A program made the translations under genes and the position numbers. 64,000 bases of DNA. Origin: Enterobacter sp. 10-1 (GTDB lineage: Bacteria; Pseudomonadota; Gammaproteobacteria; Enterobacterales; Enterobacteriaceae). The stretch covers positions 248,001-312,000 of the forward strand of contig NISF01000004.1 of the NCBI GenBank assembly GCA_002270295.1, given 5' to 3'. Under the pieces are notes generated by a model, which was given only the letters and a program-made list of their open reading frames with translations, did no database searches and had not been told where the DNA came from. Shown in pieces: positions 49,328 through 58,602 of this stretch (position 1 is the stretch's first letter; the number at the start of each line of letters is the position of its first letter).

Positions 49328-49361
49328 ATGTTTCTATCCTGAAACAAAGTGATGAAAAAAC

Positions 49362-49385
49362 CGCTATATATTTACATATATAACG
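49362..49385 (-). promoter_or_regulatory. ModE-box-like palindrome
   Basis: CGCTATATA-N6-TATATAACG, where N6 is TTTACA. This fits the ModE operator consensus (CGNTATATA-N6-TATATANCG) and the E. coli modA operator half AACGTTATAT. It is 35-58 bp before the binding-protein start, so it overlaps the expected promoter. ModE with molybdate would repress the operon. The remaining bases to the treA end contain only the terminator. Confidence 0.8.
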
Positions 49386-49480
49386 TTGATGAAGTTGCCA
49401 GAGATCAAAAATCGACACATTAGTTTCCGCCTTACTCCATAAGGGTAAGGTGAAGTCGAAAGGCCATTCGGGAGGGGAAA

Positions 49481-49509
49481 ACGCCCGGCATGGCTGAGCC
49501 GCCGGGCGT
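49481..49509 (-). terminator. Terminator of treA
   Basis: Stem ACGCCCGGC / GCCGGGCGT with an 11-nt loop; leftward it is followed by TTTTCCCC. It lies 21 bp after the treA stop. Confidence 0.75.
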
Positions 49510-49529
49510 AAGTCGGGAGCGGTGAGGGG

Positions 49530-51296
49530 TTAATGCGCGGCGGCAGGCGCCGCCTTATCCGTTCCACTGGCGCTATCGTTTGCCGCCGGTCGCGCGGCAG
49601 GCGCCGCCTTATCCGTTCCGCCGGCGCTATCGTTTGCCGCCGGTCGCGCGGCCGGGAGCGAATCGCAGGGTTTCTCTTTCGGGCACACCAGGTCGAGCAT
49701 TTTCAAGGTCACGCCGTTGGTCCAGCCGAAGCCGTCCTGCAGCGGATACTCACCGCCTCCGCCGCCGGTGCCGGTTGAGCTGACGTCATACTTTTCCACC
49801 AGCTTCTGCTGGCTGTCATAGGTATGCTGCACGTTGCTGAGGAAGCGCCAGCTGACCTCCATCGCGATTTTCTGCTGGCCGTAGTTTTGCAGCCCTTCGG
49901 CGGCCACCCACTGCAGCGGCGCCCAGCCGTTCGGCGCATCCCACTGCTGACCGCTGTTGACGGTAGTGGTGGTTAAACCGCCCGGTTTAAGCAGACGAGA
50001 CTGCGTCGCGGCGGCAACTTTGGCCGCGCGTTCGCTGGAGGCGGCGTTGACGTACAGCGGGAACAGAGCCGCGGCGGTGAGCTGATTGCGCACCTTGTGG
50101 CTTTTGAGATCGTAATCGGCGTACCAGCCCTCTTTGTCATTCCACAGGTATTTCTCCAGCGCCTTCTGGCGGGCGTTAGCCAGCGCGTCGTACTGCGCCG
50201 CCTTCGCGCTATCGCCGGCGGCTTTGCTGGCGCGGGCGAGGGTTTTCTCCATGCGGAACATCAGCGAGTTAAGATCGACCGGAATGATGCTGGTGGTGCG
50301 AATGGTGCCCAGCTGCTGCGGGTTATCCATCCAGCGGGAGCTGAAGTCCCAGCCGGAGGCCGCGGCGGAGCGCAGATCGCGGTAGATCTCGGTCGCCGGA
50401 CGGTTGGGGTTGTTTTTGGCGGTGGTCACATCATCGAGCCAGGACTCCGGGCGCGGCGTATCGTTGTCATCCCAGTAGCGGTTCAGCAGCGCGCCGTCCT
50501 CCATGCGCACCACGCGCTGATTCGCTTTACCCGGCTCCAGCGCATCGGCGCCTGCCATCCAGTAGCGGTACTCTTTCTCCATCTCAGGCAGCCAGGTTTT
50601 CAGCGCCTGGTCGCCGTCGTGGGTCGCCAGCAGCTCCACCATAAACGGGAAGAACGGCGGCTGTGAACGGCTCAGATAATAGCTGCGGTTGCCGTTCGGG
50701 ATATGTCCCCAGGTATCGATTTCATAGGCAAAGTTAGCCACCATATCTGCAACTTTGTCCCAGTGCCCGCTCTCGGCCAGGCCCAGCATGGTGAAGTAGC
50801 TATCCCAGTAGTAGACCTCGCGAAAGCGGCCGCCCGGGACGACGTAAGGCCTGGGCAGCGGCAGCAGCGAATCCCATTTCTCGACCTCAACGGTACTGCG
50901 GGTCAGCACCGGCCACAGGCCGTCAATATGCTGGCGCAGGGTCTGGCCCTTGGGCGGTACGTACGTATCGTTATCTTTCGGTAGCGTAAAGTTGAGCCCG
51001 ACAAAGTGGCGCAGGTCGAAGCTGGCCTGATTTTTCTGCATGCGATAATCGGCGAGGATCATCAGCGGATCGCCGTTCGGCACCGCATCGGCGAAGGTTT
51101 TCTGATCGGGGAAGAGTTTGGCGCTTTGCACATCGTTGAACAGCGGGCCTAGCAGAATATCCGGCGACTGCGGCGGGGCGGGCTTTGTCTCATCGGCCTG
51201 GGCTGCCAGCGCCGACAGCGCAAAGAGGGCGCCTCCCAGCGCCAGACGCAAAGCGTAGGGCAGCGTTGCCGGGCGACGTGAAACGGATCTCGTCAT
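49530..51296 (-). CDS. treA: Periplasmic trehalase TreA
   Basis: A 588-aa GH37 enzyme that splits trehalose to glucose under osmotic stress. Signal peptide: [23 protein letters not shown]. Trehalase signatures [15 protein letters not shown] (near residue 155) and [12 protein letters not shown] (near 450), plus SGWDFSSRW with the catalytic Asp. The C-terminus has two tandem 18-residue copies of an Ala/Pro-rich motif ([17 protein letters not shown]). E. coli TreA ends with a different short tail. It is a monocistronic unit with its own terminator. Confidence 0.95.
   Translation of the reverse strand: MTRSVSRRPATLPYALRLALGGALFALSALAAQADETKPAPPQSPDILLGPLFNDVQSAKLFPDQKTFADAVPNGDPLMILADYRMQKNQASFDLRHFVGLNFTLPKDNDTYVPPKGQTLRQHIDGLWPVLTRSTVEVEKWDSLLPLPRPYVVPGGRFREVYYWDSYFTMLGLAESGHWDKVADMVANFAYEIDTWGHIPNGNRSYYLSRSQPPFFPFMVELLATHDGDQALKTWLPEMEKEYRYWMAGADALEPGKANQRVVRMEDGALLNRYWDDNDTPRPESWLDDVTTAKNNPNRPATEIYRDLRSAAASGWDFSSRWMDNPQQLGTIRTTSIIPVDLNSLMFRMEKTLARASKAAGDSAKAAQYDALANARQKALEKYLWNDKEGWYADYDLKSHKVRNQLTAAALFPLYVNAASSERAAKVAAATQSRLLKPGGLTTTTVNSGQQWDAPNGWAPLQWVAAEGLQNYGQQKIAMEVSWRFLSNVQHTYDSQQKLVEKYDVSSTGTGGGGGEYPLQDGFGWTNGVTLKMLDLVCPKEKPCDSLPAARPAANDSAGGTDKAAPAARPAANDSASGTDKAAPAAAH
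49542..49649. repeat. 54-bp tandem duplication in the treA 3' end
   Basis: Two adjacent 54-bp copies, 49542-49595 and 49596-49649, differing at a couple of positions (ACT vs GCC region). Each encodes the 18-residue Ala/Pro-rich unit at the TreA C-terminus. Copy number may vary between strains. Confidence 0.9.
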
Positions 51297-51527
51297 GGGT
51301 AGTTCTCCTTATCATTACAGACGATTTTGCCACTGCGATTGACCATCAGAAAACCTTAGACGAATATCCGCCGCTACGCGTGTCGCAGCTAACATTTTGC
51401 GTGAAAACAGATAATTTACCTGCATTTTGCGCCGCCGCCGGGCGGATAAGGGCGCCATGCGGGTGGCCGCTTTCTGCTAAAATCGCGCTACCGTAACAAC
51501 GAGCTAAAAGCCCACCGGGAGCGAGCC

Positions 51528-52427
51528 GTGAACCGACGTCATTTTCTACTGTTTAGCGCCGCGGCGCTGCTGGCGGCCAACCGCGCCATCGCCCGCGATC
51601 CTGAGCAGGAAACCCTGTGGCTGTGGCCCGGCGACGCGCCGGGCGGCGGCGGGCCGCAGGGCGCGAGCCGGCGGTCGGCCCGAGGCGCCCTCAGCCATAT
51701 CGCGCGGCCGCAGCTGTCGGTGTGGCAGCCGGCGGCGCCTCGCGGACACGGCGTGCTGGTCGCCGCCGGCGGTGGCTACCGGCGGATTGAAATGGCGAAG
51801 GAGGCGTGGCCCGCCGCCCGCTGGCTAACGGCCCGCGGCTATACCGCCTATGTGCTGAGCTACCGTCTTCCCGGCGAAGGCTGGGCGGCGGGTGGCCTGG
51901 CGCCGCTGCAGGATGCCCAGCGCGCGCTGCGTCTGATTCGCCAGCGCGAGCAAAAGGTCAGCCTGCTGGGCTTTTCCGCCGGCGGCCACCTGCTGGGAAT
52001 GACCGCCTGCCGGGCTGATTTTGCCTCTTATCCGCCGGTCGACGCGAGGGATGCGCTGTCCGCCCGCGCCGACGGAGCGGCGCTGATCTATCCGATTATT
52101 TCGCTGGAGCCGCCCTATAGCCATACCGCGACCCACCGGGTCCTCGCCGGACCTCACGCCTCACCGGCGGTTGACCGCGCCTGGTCGGTGCAGACCTACG
52201 TGAACCGGCGCACGCCGCCCTGCTTTTTAACCCAGGCGCAGGACGATCCGGTGTCCGATCCGCACAATACGCTGATTATGGCCGACGCCTGCCGCCAGCA
52301 TCAGGTGGCGGTCAGCCTGTATCGCTACGCCAGCGGCGGTCACGGCTTTGGGATGGGACGCCCGGGCACGCCAACCGTCGCCTGGCCGGAGCGCTATGCG
52401 CGCTGGCTGGAGACGCTCTCGCCGTAA
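51528..52427 (+). CDS. Exported alpha/beta hydrolase (BD-FAE/acetyl-esterase-like)
   Basis: A 299-aa esterase-like protein. N-terminus MNRRHFLLFSAAALLAANRAIA is a Tat-like signal (NRRHFLL). Catalytic triad candidates: S150 in LLGFSAGGH, Asp in QAQDDPVSD and His in SGGHGFGMG. The motif GGGYRRIEMAKE is the oxyanion-type HGG variant. Substrate unknown: perhaps a polysaccharide acetyl group. Divergent from treA; the 231 bp between hold promoters only. Confidence 0.85.
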   Translation: MNRRHFLLFSAAALLAANRAIARDPEQETLWLWPGDAPGGGGPQGASRRSARGALSHIARPQLSVWQPAAPRGHGVLVAAGGGYRRIEMAKEAWPAARWLTARGYTAYVLSYRLPGEGWAAGGLAPLQDAQRALRLIRQREQKVSLLGFSAGGHLLGMTACRADFASYPPVDARDALSARADGAALIYPIISLEPPYSHTATHRVLAGPHASPAVDRAWSVQTYVNRRTPPCFLTQAQDDPVSDPHNTLIMADACRQHQVAVSLYRYASGGHGFGMGRPGTPTVAWPERYARWLETLSP

Positions 52428-52626
52428 TGGCGCAAAGCGGCTTTCCGTGCCTCATCGTGGTGCAGTCCGGGTGAAATATAAGAAAAATGACGGGTTGTTT
52501 TTTGCACAGTTAAGCGGCGCGAGGCTGCGGGCTTGCACAGCCAGGTTACCGGCCGTGACCTGGCATAATTAATGCTTATCTCTTCCCGGGGTTACCCCAA
52601 AGTGAGTACAACCGGAGGAGACGGCC

Positions 52627-54066
52627 ATGATAAAAATAACGCTTCCTGACGGGCATTATTATGACGAGATGCTTACCGTCGAGGGACAGCAGCGCCAGCA
52701 CTATAACGCCTGGTGGCAATGGTTTCACAACACCGATCAATTCTCTATCCGGCAAAAAAAAGAGCAGGCGGAGCTGCTTTTTCACCGTATTGGCATCACC
52801 TTTAACGTGTATGGCGAAGGCGAGGGGACCGAACGGCTGATCCCGTTTGATAGCGTACCGCGCATTATCCCCGCCGCCGAGTGGCGGCGCATCGATCGCG
52901 GCATCCGCCAGCGGGTGAAGGCGCTGAACGCCTTCCTTTACGATATCTACCACGAGCAGAATATCCTGCGCGCCGGGATTATTCCGGCGGAACAGGTGCT
53001 GGCGAACGATCAATACCAGCCCTGCATGCAGGGGATTAATCTACCCAATAATATCTACGCCCATATCACCGGGGTCGATATGGTGCGCAACAGCGACGGC
53101 CAGTACTACGTGCTGGAGGACAATCTGCGCACGCCTTCGGGCGTCTCCTATATGCTCGAAAACCGCAAAATGATGATGCGTCTCTATCCCGAGATGTTTG
53201 AACAGCACCATATTGCGCCGGTGGAGCGCTATCCGGGCTATTTGCTGCAAACCCTGCGTGAAAGCTCCCCCGTGGACGATCCCTGCGTGGTGGTGATGAC
53301 GCCGGGCCGCTTTAACAGCGCCTATTTTGAACACAGCTTTCTTGCCCAGCAGATGGGGGTTGAGCTGGTGGAGAGCGCCGATCTGTTTATTAAAGCGGAC
53401 GCGGTCTATATGCGCACCACCGAGGGGCCGCGGCGGGTCGACGTGATCTACCGCCGCGTCGACGACGCCTATCTTGACCCGCTGGCCTTCCGCGCCGATT
53501 CGATGCTCGGCGTGCCCGGCCTGCTGTCGGTGTACCGCGCGGGAGGCGTAGTGCTGGCGAACGCGATCGGCACCGGCGTGGCCGACGATAAATCGATCTA
53601 CCCCTTTGTGCCGGAGATGATCCGCTTCTATCTCGGCGAACAGCCGATCCTCAACAATATCCCGACCTGGCAGTGCCGCAAGCCGGAAGACCTGCTGTAC
53701 GTGCTTAACAACCTCGATCGGATGGTGGTTAAGGAAGTGCACGGCGCCGGAGGCTACGGCATGCTGGTCGGCCCGCGTTCGACGAAAGAAGAGCGTGAAG
53801 CGTTCCGCCAGCGCCTGCTGGCAAACCCGGCCAACTACATCGGCCAGGATACCCTGGCGCTCTCGACCTGCCCGACCTTCGTCGAAGACGGCCTGTCGCC
53901 CCGGCATATCGATCTCCGTCCTTTCGTGCTTTCCGGCCAGGAGATCCGCCTGGTGCCCGGCGGCCTGACGCGGGTGGCGCTGACGGAAGGCTCGCTGGTG
54001 GTGAACTCATCGCAGGGCGGCGGCACCAAAGATACCTGGGTGATGGAGGATGACGAATCATGCTAA
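52627..54066 (+). CDS. Circularly permuted ATP-grasp ligase (DUF404/DUF407)
   Basis: A 479-aa enzyme predicted to form a peptide-type bond using ATP. It matches the COG2308 family: GIQ-like LIPFDSVPRIIPAAEWRRIDRGIRQRVKALNAF, the ATP-binding EDNLRTPSGVSYMLENR, VMTPGRFNSAYFEH and VVKEVHGAGGYGMLVGP. GGAGGAGA sets the start. It is the first of four coupled genes, overlapping the alpha-E gene by 7 bp. Confidence 0.92.
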   Translation: MIKITLPDGHYYDEMLTVEGQQRQHYNAWWQWFHNTDQFSIRQKKEQAELLFHRIGITFNVYGEGEGTERLIPFDSVPRIIPAAEWRRIDRGIRQRVKALNAFLYDIYHEQNILRAGIIPAEQVLANDQYQPCMQGINLPNNIYAHITGVDMVRNSDGQYYVLEDNLRTPSGVSYMLENRKMMMRLYPEMFEQHHIAPVERYPGYLLQTLRESSPVDDPCVVVMTPGRFNSAYFEHSFLAQQMGVELVESADLFIKADAVYMRTTEGPRRVDVIYRRVDDAYLDPLAFRADSMLGVPGLLSVYRAGGVVLANAIGTGVADDKSIYPFVPEMIRFYLGEQPILNNIPTWQCRKPEDLLYVLNNLDRMVVKEVHGAGGYGMLVGPRSTKEEREAFRQRLLANPANYIGQDTLALSTCPTFVEDGLSPRHIDLRPFVLSGQEIRLVPGGLTRVALTEGSLVVNSSQGGGTKDTWVMEDDESC

Positions 54067-54989
54067 GTCGTACAGCGAGTGAACTGTTCTGGATGGCGCG
54101 TTATCTGGAGCGCGCGGAAAGCTACGCCCGGGTGCTCGACGTAACCTGGAAACTCTCGATGATCCCCCGTCATAGCCAGCAGGCGCGGGATCTGGCCCTA
54201 CCGCTGAACCTGTCGCAGACCCACGAGCTGTTTCAGGAGCGCCACGCGCGCTTCTCGATGGGCAATCTGTTTAACTTCTTTGCCCTCGACGGCAACAACC
54301 CCGGCAGCATCTACAGCTGCGTCGAGATGGCGTGGAATAACGCCCACGCGGTGCGCGGCAGCCTCTCCGCAGAGGTATGGGAGTGCATTAACGCGACGCG
54401 GATTGAGCTGCGCAGGCTACGCCAGCAGGGGATTAGCGAGCTCGGCAGCGACGGTTTCCTTGAGTGGGTAAAAGAGCGGGTGCACCTGTTTCGCGGCGCG
54501 GTGCTGGGCACGCTGCTGCGCAACGACGCCCTCAGCTTTATCGGCATCGGCACGCTGATTGAAAGGGCTTACGCGACCACCCAGCTGCTGCTGATCAAGG
54601 ACCAGCAGCTGAGCAGCGACCCGGACCCGGTGCGCGAGTACTACCGGCTGGACACGCTGCTGAACGCGGTCAGCGCGCGCGAAGCCTACAACAGTATTTA
54701 TCGCCAGCCGGTGAGCCGGGAGACGGTTATGGAGCTGCTAATTTTGCGCAACGACGTCCCGCGCTCGCTCCGGGCCTCAATTTCCGATCTGATCGGCCAG
54801 CTGGAGCATATCGCCAACGATCGCTCCCATCTGCCGCTGCGCCTGGCGCATCAGCTGAACGTCGACCTGCGCTTCAGCACCCGGGAAGACCTGGCCAGCG
54901 CCGACCTGCAGAGTTACCTCAACGGACTGCTGGCGCGGATCAACGCCCTGTCCGACAGCATCAGACAAACCTATCTGGAGGCGCTATGA
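54060..54989 (+). CDS. Alpha-E domain protein (DUF403)
   Basis: A 309-aa all-helical protein of COG2307. Typical start MLSRTASELFWMARYLERAESYARVLDVTWKL and the end SDSIRQTYLEAL. It is always seen beside ATP-grasp and transglutaminase partners; its reaction is unknown. It overlaps the next gene by 4 bp. Confidence 0.92.
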   Translation: MLSRTASELFWMARYLERAESYARVLDVTWKLSMIPRHSQQARDLALPLNLSQTHELFQERHARFSMGNLFNFFALDGNNPGSIYSCVEMAWNNAHAVRGSLSAEVWECINATRIELRRLRQQGISELGSDGFLEWVKERVHLFRGAVLGTLLRNDALSFIGIGTLIERAYATTQLLLIKDQQLSSDPDPVREYYRLDTLLNAVSAREAYNSIYRQPVSRETVMELLILRNDVPRSLRASISDLIGQLEHIANDRSHLPLRLAHQLNVDLRFSTREDLASADLQSYLNGLLARINALSDSIRQTYLEAL

Positions 54990-55801
54990 AACTGGTTATC
55001 GACCACCTGACCCGCTATGGCTACGATGAAGAAGTCAAGTTTTCGACTCAGTATCTGCGCCTGACACCGCGCAGCTCCGGCCGGCAAAAAATCAGCTCCT
55101 GGACGCTGACGCTGCCGGACGGGGCGAGCATTACGACCACCGATGCGTGGGGCAACGTGCTGCACGTATTGACGCTGGATAACCCGCATAAAGAGATCTC
55201 GATTCGCGCCAGCGGGGTGGTCGATATCGCGCAGGAGGATGAGGAGTGCGGGGTAGACGAAGAGGAGCTGCTCTCGCCGCTGGTCTTTTTACGCTGTACG
55301 CCGCTGACCCGCCCCGACGAGCGGATCCGCGAGTTTGCCCGGAACCTGTACCGCGCCGATGAGCCGGAGGCGAGCCTCAATCAGCTGATGGCGGAACTGC
55401 TGGTAAAAATGCCATACTCACCGGGAGCCACCCAGGTGCAGGACTCCGCCGCCGACGCTTTCGCGCGATCTAAGGGCGTGTGCCAGGATCATACCCACGT
55501 TTTCCTCGCCTGCTGTCGGGCGATGGAGATCCCGGCGCGCTACGTTAGCGGCTATGTTTATAGCGATAACGCGCAGCACGTGGCGATGCACGCCTGGGCC
55601 GAGGTGTGGCTCAACGGGCGCTGGAAATCGTTTGATATTACCAATAATACCCGTAACCTGAATCAGCACCTGCGGCTGGCGACCGGGCTGGACTATCTTG
55701 ACGCCTGTCCGGTGCGCGGTACCCGACTGGGCGGCGGCGGGGAAATTATGTTAACCAACGCTGAAGTGCGCGAGCATTCGCAACAGGCGCAGCAGCAATA
55801 A
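54986..55801 (+). CDS. Transglutaminase-like cysteine peptidase
   Basis: A 271-aa COG1305 protein. N-terminal beta domain: MKLVIDHLTRYGYDEEVKFS. Catalytic Cys in SKGVCQDHTHVFLACCR (near residue 165), His in HAWAEVWLNGRW and Asp in SFDITNNT. It could cut or cross-link peptides made by the ATP-grasp partner. Confidence 0.93.
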   Translation: MKLVIDHLTRYGYDEEVKFSTQYLRLTPRSSGRQKISSWTLTLPDGASITTTDAWGNVLHVLTLDNPHKEISIRASGVVDIAQEDEECGVDEEELLSPLVFLRCTPLTRPDERIREFARNLYRADEPEASLNQLMAELLVKMPYSPGATQVQDSAADAFARSKGVCQDHTHVFLACCRAMEIPARYVSGYVYSDNAQHVAMHAWAEVWLNGRWKSFDITNNTRNLNQHLRLATGLDYLDACPVRGTRLGGGGEIMLTNAEVREHSQQAQQQ

Positions 55802-55819
55802 AGGCAGGAACGGAGAACG

Positions 55820-56560
55820 ATGACCTACTGTGTGGCCATGTGTTTAGCGGATGGGCTGGTATTCGCCTCAGATTCGCGCACCAATGCGGGCGTGGATCAT
55901 ATTGCGACTTTCAAAAAGCTTCATGTTTTTCAGCAGGAGGCTGAACGGGTGCTGGTGCTGCAGTCCGCCGGCAATCTGGCTACGACCCAAAGCGTGATTA
56001 GCCTGCTGAGCGCGCGAATTCGCACCCAGCAGGAGCCTAACCTGATGCAGGTAAGCTCCATGTATGACGCGGCGATGCTGGTGGGCAAAACGCTGCAGGA
56101 GGTTATTCAGCGCGACAGCAGCAACCAGCAAAACTGCGGCAATACCAACTTTAACTGTAACCTGCTGCTGGGCGGCCAGCTGGCGGGGGAGACGCACCGC
56201 CTGTTCCATATCTACCCGGAAGGTAATTTTATTGAGGCCACCCGCGATACGCCCTATTTCCAGATTGGCGAAAGCAAGTACGGCAAACCGATTATCGACC
56301 GGGTGCTGACTATAGACACGCCGCTGGAGCAGGCGATGTGCTGCGCGCTGATCTCCATAGATTCGACGCTGCGCAGCAACCTCTCCGTCGGCCTGCCCCT
56401 TGATACGCTGCTCTACCGCAGCGGCAGCCTGAGCGGCGCGGAGCAGCATCGGATAACCGAAAGCGATCCTTACTTCAACACCATCCGCAGGGCGTGGTCC
56501 GAAGGGCTGCAGAATACGTTCCAGAAGCTGCCGCCGTTTGCGCCGGAGCGCGAGCGTTAA
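55820..56560 (+). CDS. Anbu, proteasome-type protease
   Basis: A 246-aa Ntn-hydrolase of the ancestral-beta-subunit (Anbu) family. After Met removal Thr2 is the expected N-terminal nucleophile (MTYCVAMCLADGLVFASDSR), with D18 and K-like residues of the proteasome fold. Family text: SAGNLATTQSVISLL, LLGGQLAGETHRLFHIYPEGNF and YGKPIIDRVL. It follows the transglutaminase gene by 18 bp and ends convergent with the AraC gene. Confidence 0.93.
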   Translation: MTYCVAMCLADGLVFASDSRTNAGVDHIATFKKLHVFQQEAERVLVLQSAGNLATTQSVISLLSARIRTQQEPNLMQVSSMYDAAMLVGKTLQEVIQRDSSNQQNCGNTNFNCNLLLGGQLAGETHRLFHIYPEGNFIEATRDTPYFQIGESKYGKPIIDRVLTIDTPLEQAMCCALISIDSTLRSNLSVGLPLDTLLYRSGSLSGAEQHRITESDPYFNTIRRAWSEGLQNTFQKLPPFAPERER

Positions 56561-57336
56561 ATCACGGTCGATGATGAAAGATAGCGCCCCGGCGTCATCC
56601 CCGTCATGGTGCGGAAAAAGTAGATAAAGGCGCTGTCGCTGGCGAAATCCAGCGCCTGCGCGGCATCGGTAATGCGTTTCCCCGTCGCCAGCAGCTCCAC
56701 CGCCTTCATCAATCGCCACTGCTGCCGCCACTGCTGCCAGGACATCCCGGTGTCGCGGCGCAAAATACGGCTGATGGTCTTTTCACTGGCTCCGCACTCT
56801 GCGGCGAGCGCCCGTAGCGTCGGCGGCAGCGCGTGGCCGCCCAGCGCGGCGAGGCGCTTATCCTGCGGCAGGGCGAGCATCATCGGCTCATGGGCCGCCG
56901 CGCTAATCTCCGCCGCGCACAGGGCGGCAAGGTGCCAGCCGGTACCGCTCTCCCAGTCGCTTTCCCACGGGCTCGCCGCCACCCGCTCCAGCAGCTCGCG
57001 CAGCAGCGGGCCGACGTTGAGGATCGCCGGGCGTTGGGGGAGAGCAGGAAAGCAGGAGGGCTCAAACCACACCGAGCGATAGTCGACGATGCTTTTCATC
57101 TCCGCGCGATGGCGTATGCCCGCCGGGATCCACGCCGCCCGGGTGGGAGGGAGCAGGCACAGCAGCGCGCCGTCGTTGAGCGTCAGGCTCACGCAGCCCT
57201 GACGGGTAAAAAGGATCTGCGCCATGTCGTGCCGGTGGCTGCCGGAGTCATGGTTACCCAGCGCCGACCGGACGCCAACCACCGTTTTGTTCAGCGCATC
57301 CGGGTTGAATGCCGCCTGCGCATCGAGCCACGCCAT
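56557..57336 (-). CDS. AraC-family regulator (NimR-like)
   Basis: A 259-aa regulator. N-terminal cupin: FTRQGCVSLTLNDGALLCLLPPTRAAWIPAGIRHRAEM. C-terminal HTH pair: ALAAECGASEKTISRILRRDTG and ITDAAQALDFASDSAFIYFFRTMTGMTPGRY. It closely resembles E. coli NimR, which controls a divergent efflux gene. Here the divergent gene is also an MFS exporter, so it likely activates it. Confidence 0.9.
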   Translation of the reverse strand: MAWLDAQAAFNPDALNKTVVGVRSALGNHDSGSHRHDMAQILFTRQGCVSLTLNDGALLCLLPPTRAAWIPAGIRHRAEMKSIVDYRSVWFEPSCFPALPQRPAILNVGPLLRELLERVAASPWESDWESGTGWHLAALCAAEISAAAHEPMMLALPQDKRLAALGGHALPPTLRALAAECGASEKTISRILRRDTGMSWQQWRQQWRLMKAVELLATGKRITDAAQALDFASDSAFIYFFRTMTGMTPGRYLSSSTVI

Positions 57337-57384
57337 AATGTCCGATTTCCGATATATATAGTCACTATGTTTATAATGTCCGAT
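57335..57384. promoter_or_regulatory. Direct repeats between araC-type and MFS genes
   Basis: ATAATGTCCGAT occurs at 57335-57346 and 57373-57384, 38 bp apart, in the 93-bp divergent region. AraC-family operators are often direct repeats of this size. Confidence 0.6.
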
Positions 57385-57429
57385 CTGCGGCCTGCCTACA
57401 ATAGCGCCTCTTATTATCAGGAGGTGGAT

Positions 57430-58602
57430 ATGTTCGGGCGTTCGGCCATAGTGCTGGTTACCGCATTACTGATGTTTCCGCAGATTGTGGAAACCATTTA
57501 CAGTCCGGCGCTGACCGATATCAGCGTCCGTTTTGCCGTCAGCGCGCAGCAGGCGGCGCAAACCCTGGCGGTTTACTTTATCGGCTTTGCTCTCGGGGTT
57601 CTTTTTTGGGGGCGGGCGAGCGATCTGTACGGTCGGCGTCCGGCGCTGCTGGCGGGGATCGCGACGTACGCCCTCGGCTGCGCGATGGCGCTGGCGGTAA
57701 CGGATTTCACCCTGCTGCTGCTGGCGCGGATCGTAGCGGCATTTGGCGCGGCGAGCGGATCGGTTGTCAGCCAGACGATACTGCGGGACCGTTTTAGCGG
57801 CCGCCGGCTCGCCGGCCTGTTTTCGCTTATCGGCCTGGCGCTGGCGGTGAGTCCGGCGGCAGGCGTCTGGATCGGCGGTTTACTTGCCGCCGGCTGGGGA
57901 GTGCGCGGCGTTTTCTTCGCCCTGGCACTGCTGGCCGGCGTCTTGCTGCTGCTGTGCCATTGGCTGCTGCCGGAGACGCGGCCGGCGCAGAGCGCGAAGA
58001 CCGCGTTTGTGCCGGTGCTGCGCCGGATGGCGACGGACGGGCAGATTGGCCTGGCGGTCATCCTGATCGCGGCGTTCAACGTCAGCCTGTTCAGCTATTA
58101 CAGCCTGGCGCCGTTTATCTTCGCGCAGCTGCGCCTGCCGGTCGCCGCGTTTGGCTACAGCGGTATTGCGCTGGCCAGCGGCTCCCTGGCCGGGGCGTTG
58201 CTGAATCGCCGGCTGCTACGCAGGGGCGTGACTCAGGGACGGATGCTGCTGCTCGCCTGCTGGCTCCATCTTATCGGCGGCGCGGCGGTGTACCTCTGGC
58301 GCGACTCGCTTTGGTTCCTGCTGCCGATGGCCGGCATCGCGCTGGCTTTCGCTATGGCGATCCCGCTGGTGCTCGGTTCGGCGCTCGGCGCCTACAGCGA
58401 TTGTCGCGGCACCGCCGGGGCCATTTTGGGTCTCGCCTACTATCTGCTGATTGGCCTCGGGCTGGCGCTGGTCGGCTGGGGGCAATCGCTGGGAATGTCG
58501 CTGATGATCTGCGCCGCGGCCGGCGTCATCGCCGGTATCCGCTATTTACCCTGTTTCGCCGAAAACAGCGCGGGCGCCGCCCAGGGCACCCGCGTCGGCT
58601 AG
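57430..58602 (+). CDS. MFS drug exporter, Bcr/CflA type
   Basis: A 390-aa 12-helix transporter. ATG 57430 (MFGRSAIVLVTALLMFPQIVETIYSPAL) follows AGGAGG at 5 nt. Motif A: FWGRASDLYGRRPALLAG; drug/H+ antiporter motif: IGLALAVSPAAGVWIGG. Bcr-like proteins export chloramphenicol- or bicyclomycin-like drugs; substrate here unknown. Ends overlapping the convergent ATPase gene by 4 bp. Confidence 0.9.
   Translation: MFGRSAIVLVTALLMFPQIVETIYSPALTDISVRFAVSAQQAAQTLAVYFIGFALGVLFWGRASDLYGRRPALLAGIATYALGCAMALAVTDFTLLLLARIVAAFGAASGSVVSQTILRDRFSGRRLAGLFSLIGLALAVSPAAGVWIGGLLAAGWGVRGVFFALALLAGVLLLLCHWLLPETRPAQSAKTAFVPVLRRMATDGQIGLAVILIAAFNVSLFSYYSLAPFIFAQLRLPVAAFGYSGIALASGSLAGALLNRRLLRRGVTQGRMLLLACWLHLIGGAAVYLWRDSLWFLLPMAGIALAFAMAIPLVLGSALGAYSDCRGTAGAILGLAYYLLIGLGLALVGWGQSLGMSLMICAAAGVIAGIRYLPCFAENSAGAAQGTRVG

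Noticed and set aside
49386-49480. A second regulatory palindrome before the operon
   Set aside because: Only the ModE-like site and the treA terminator are convincing; the intervening bases show no further symmetric element.
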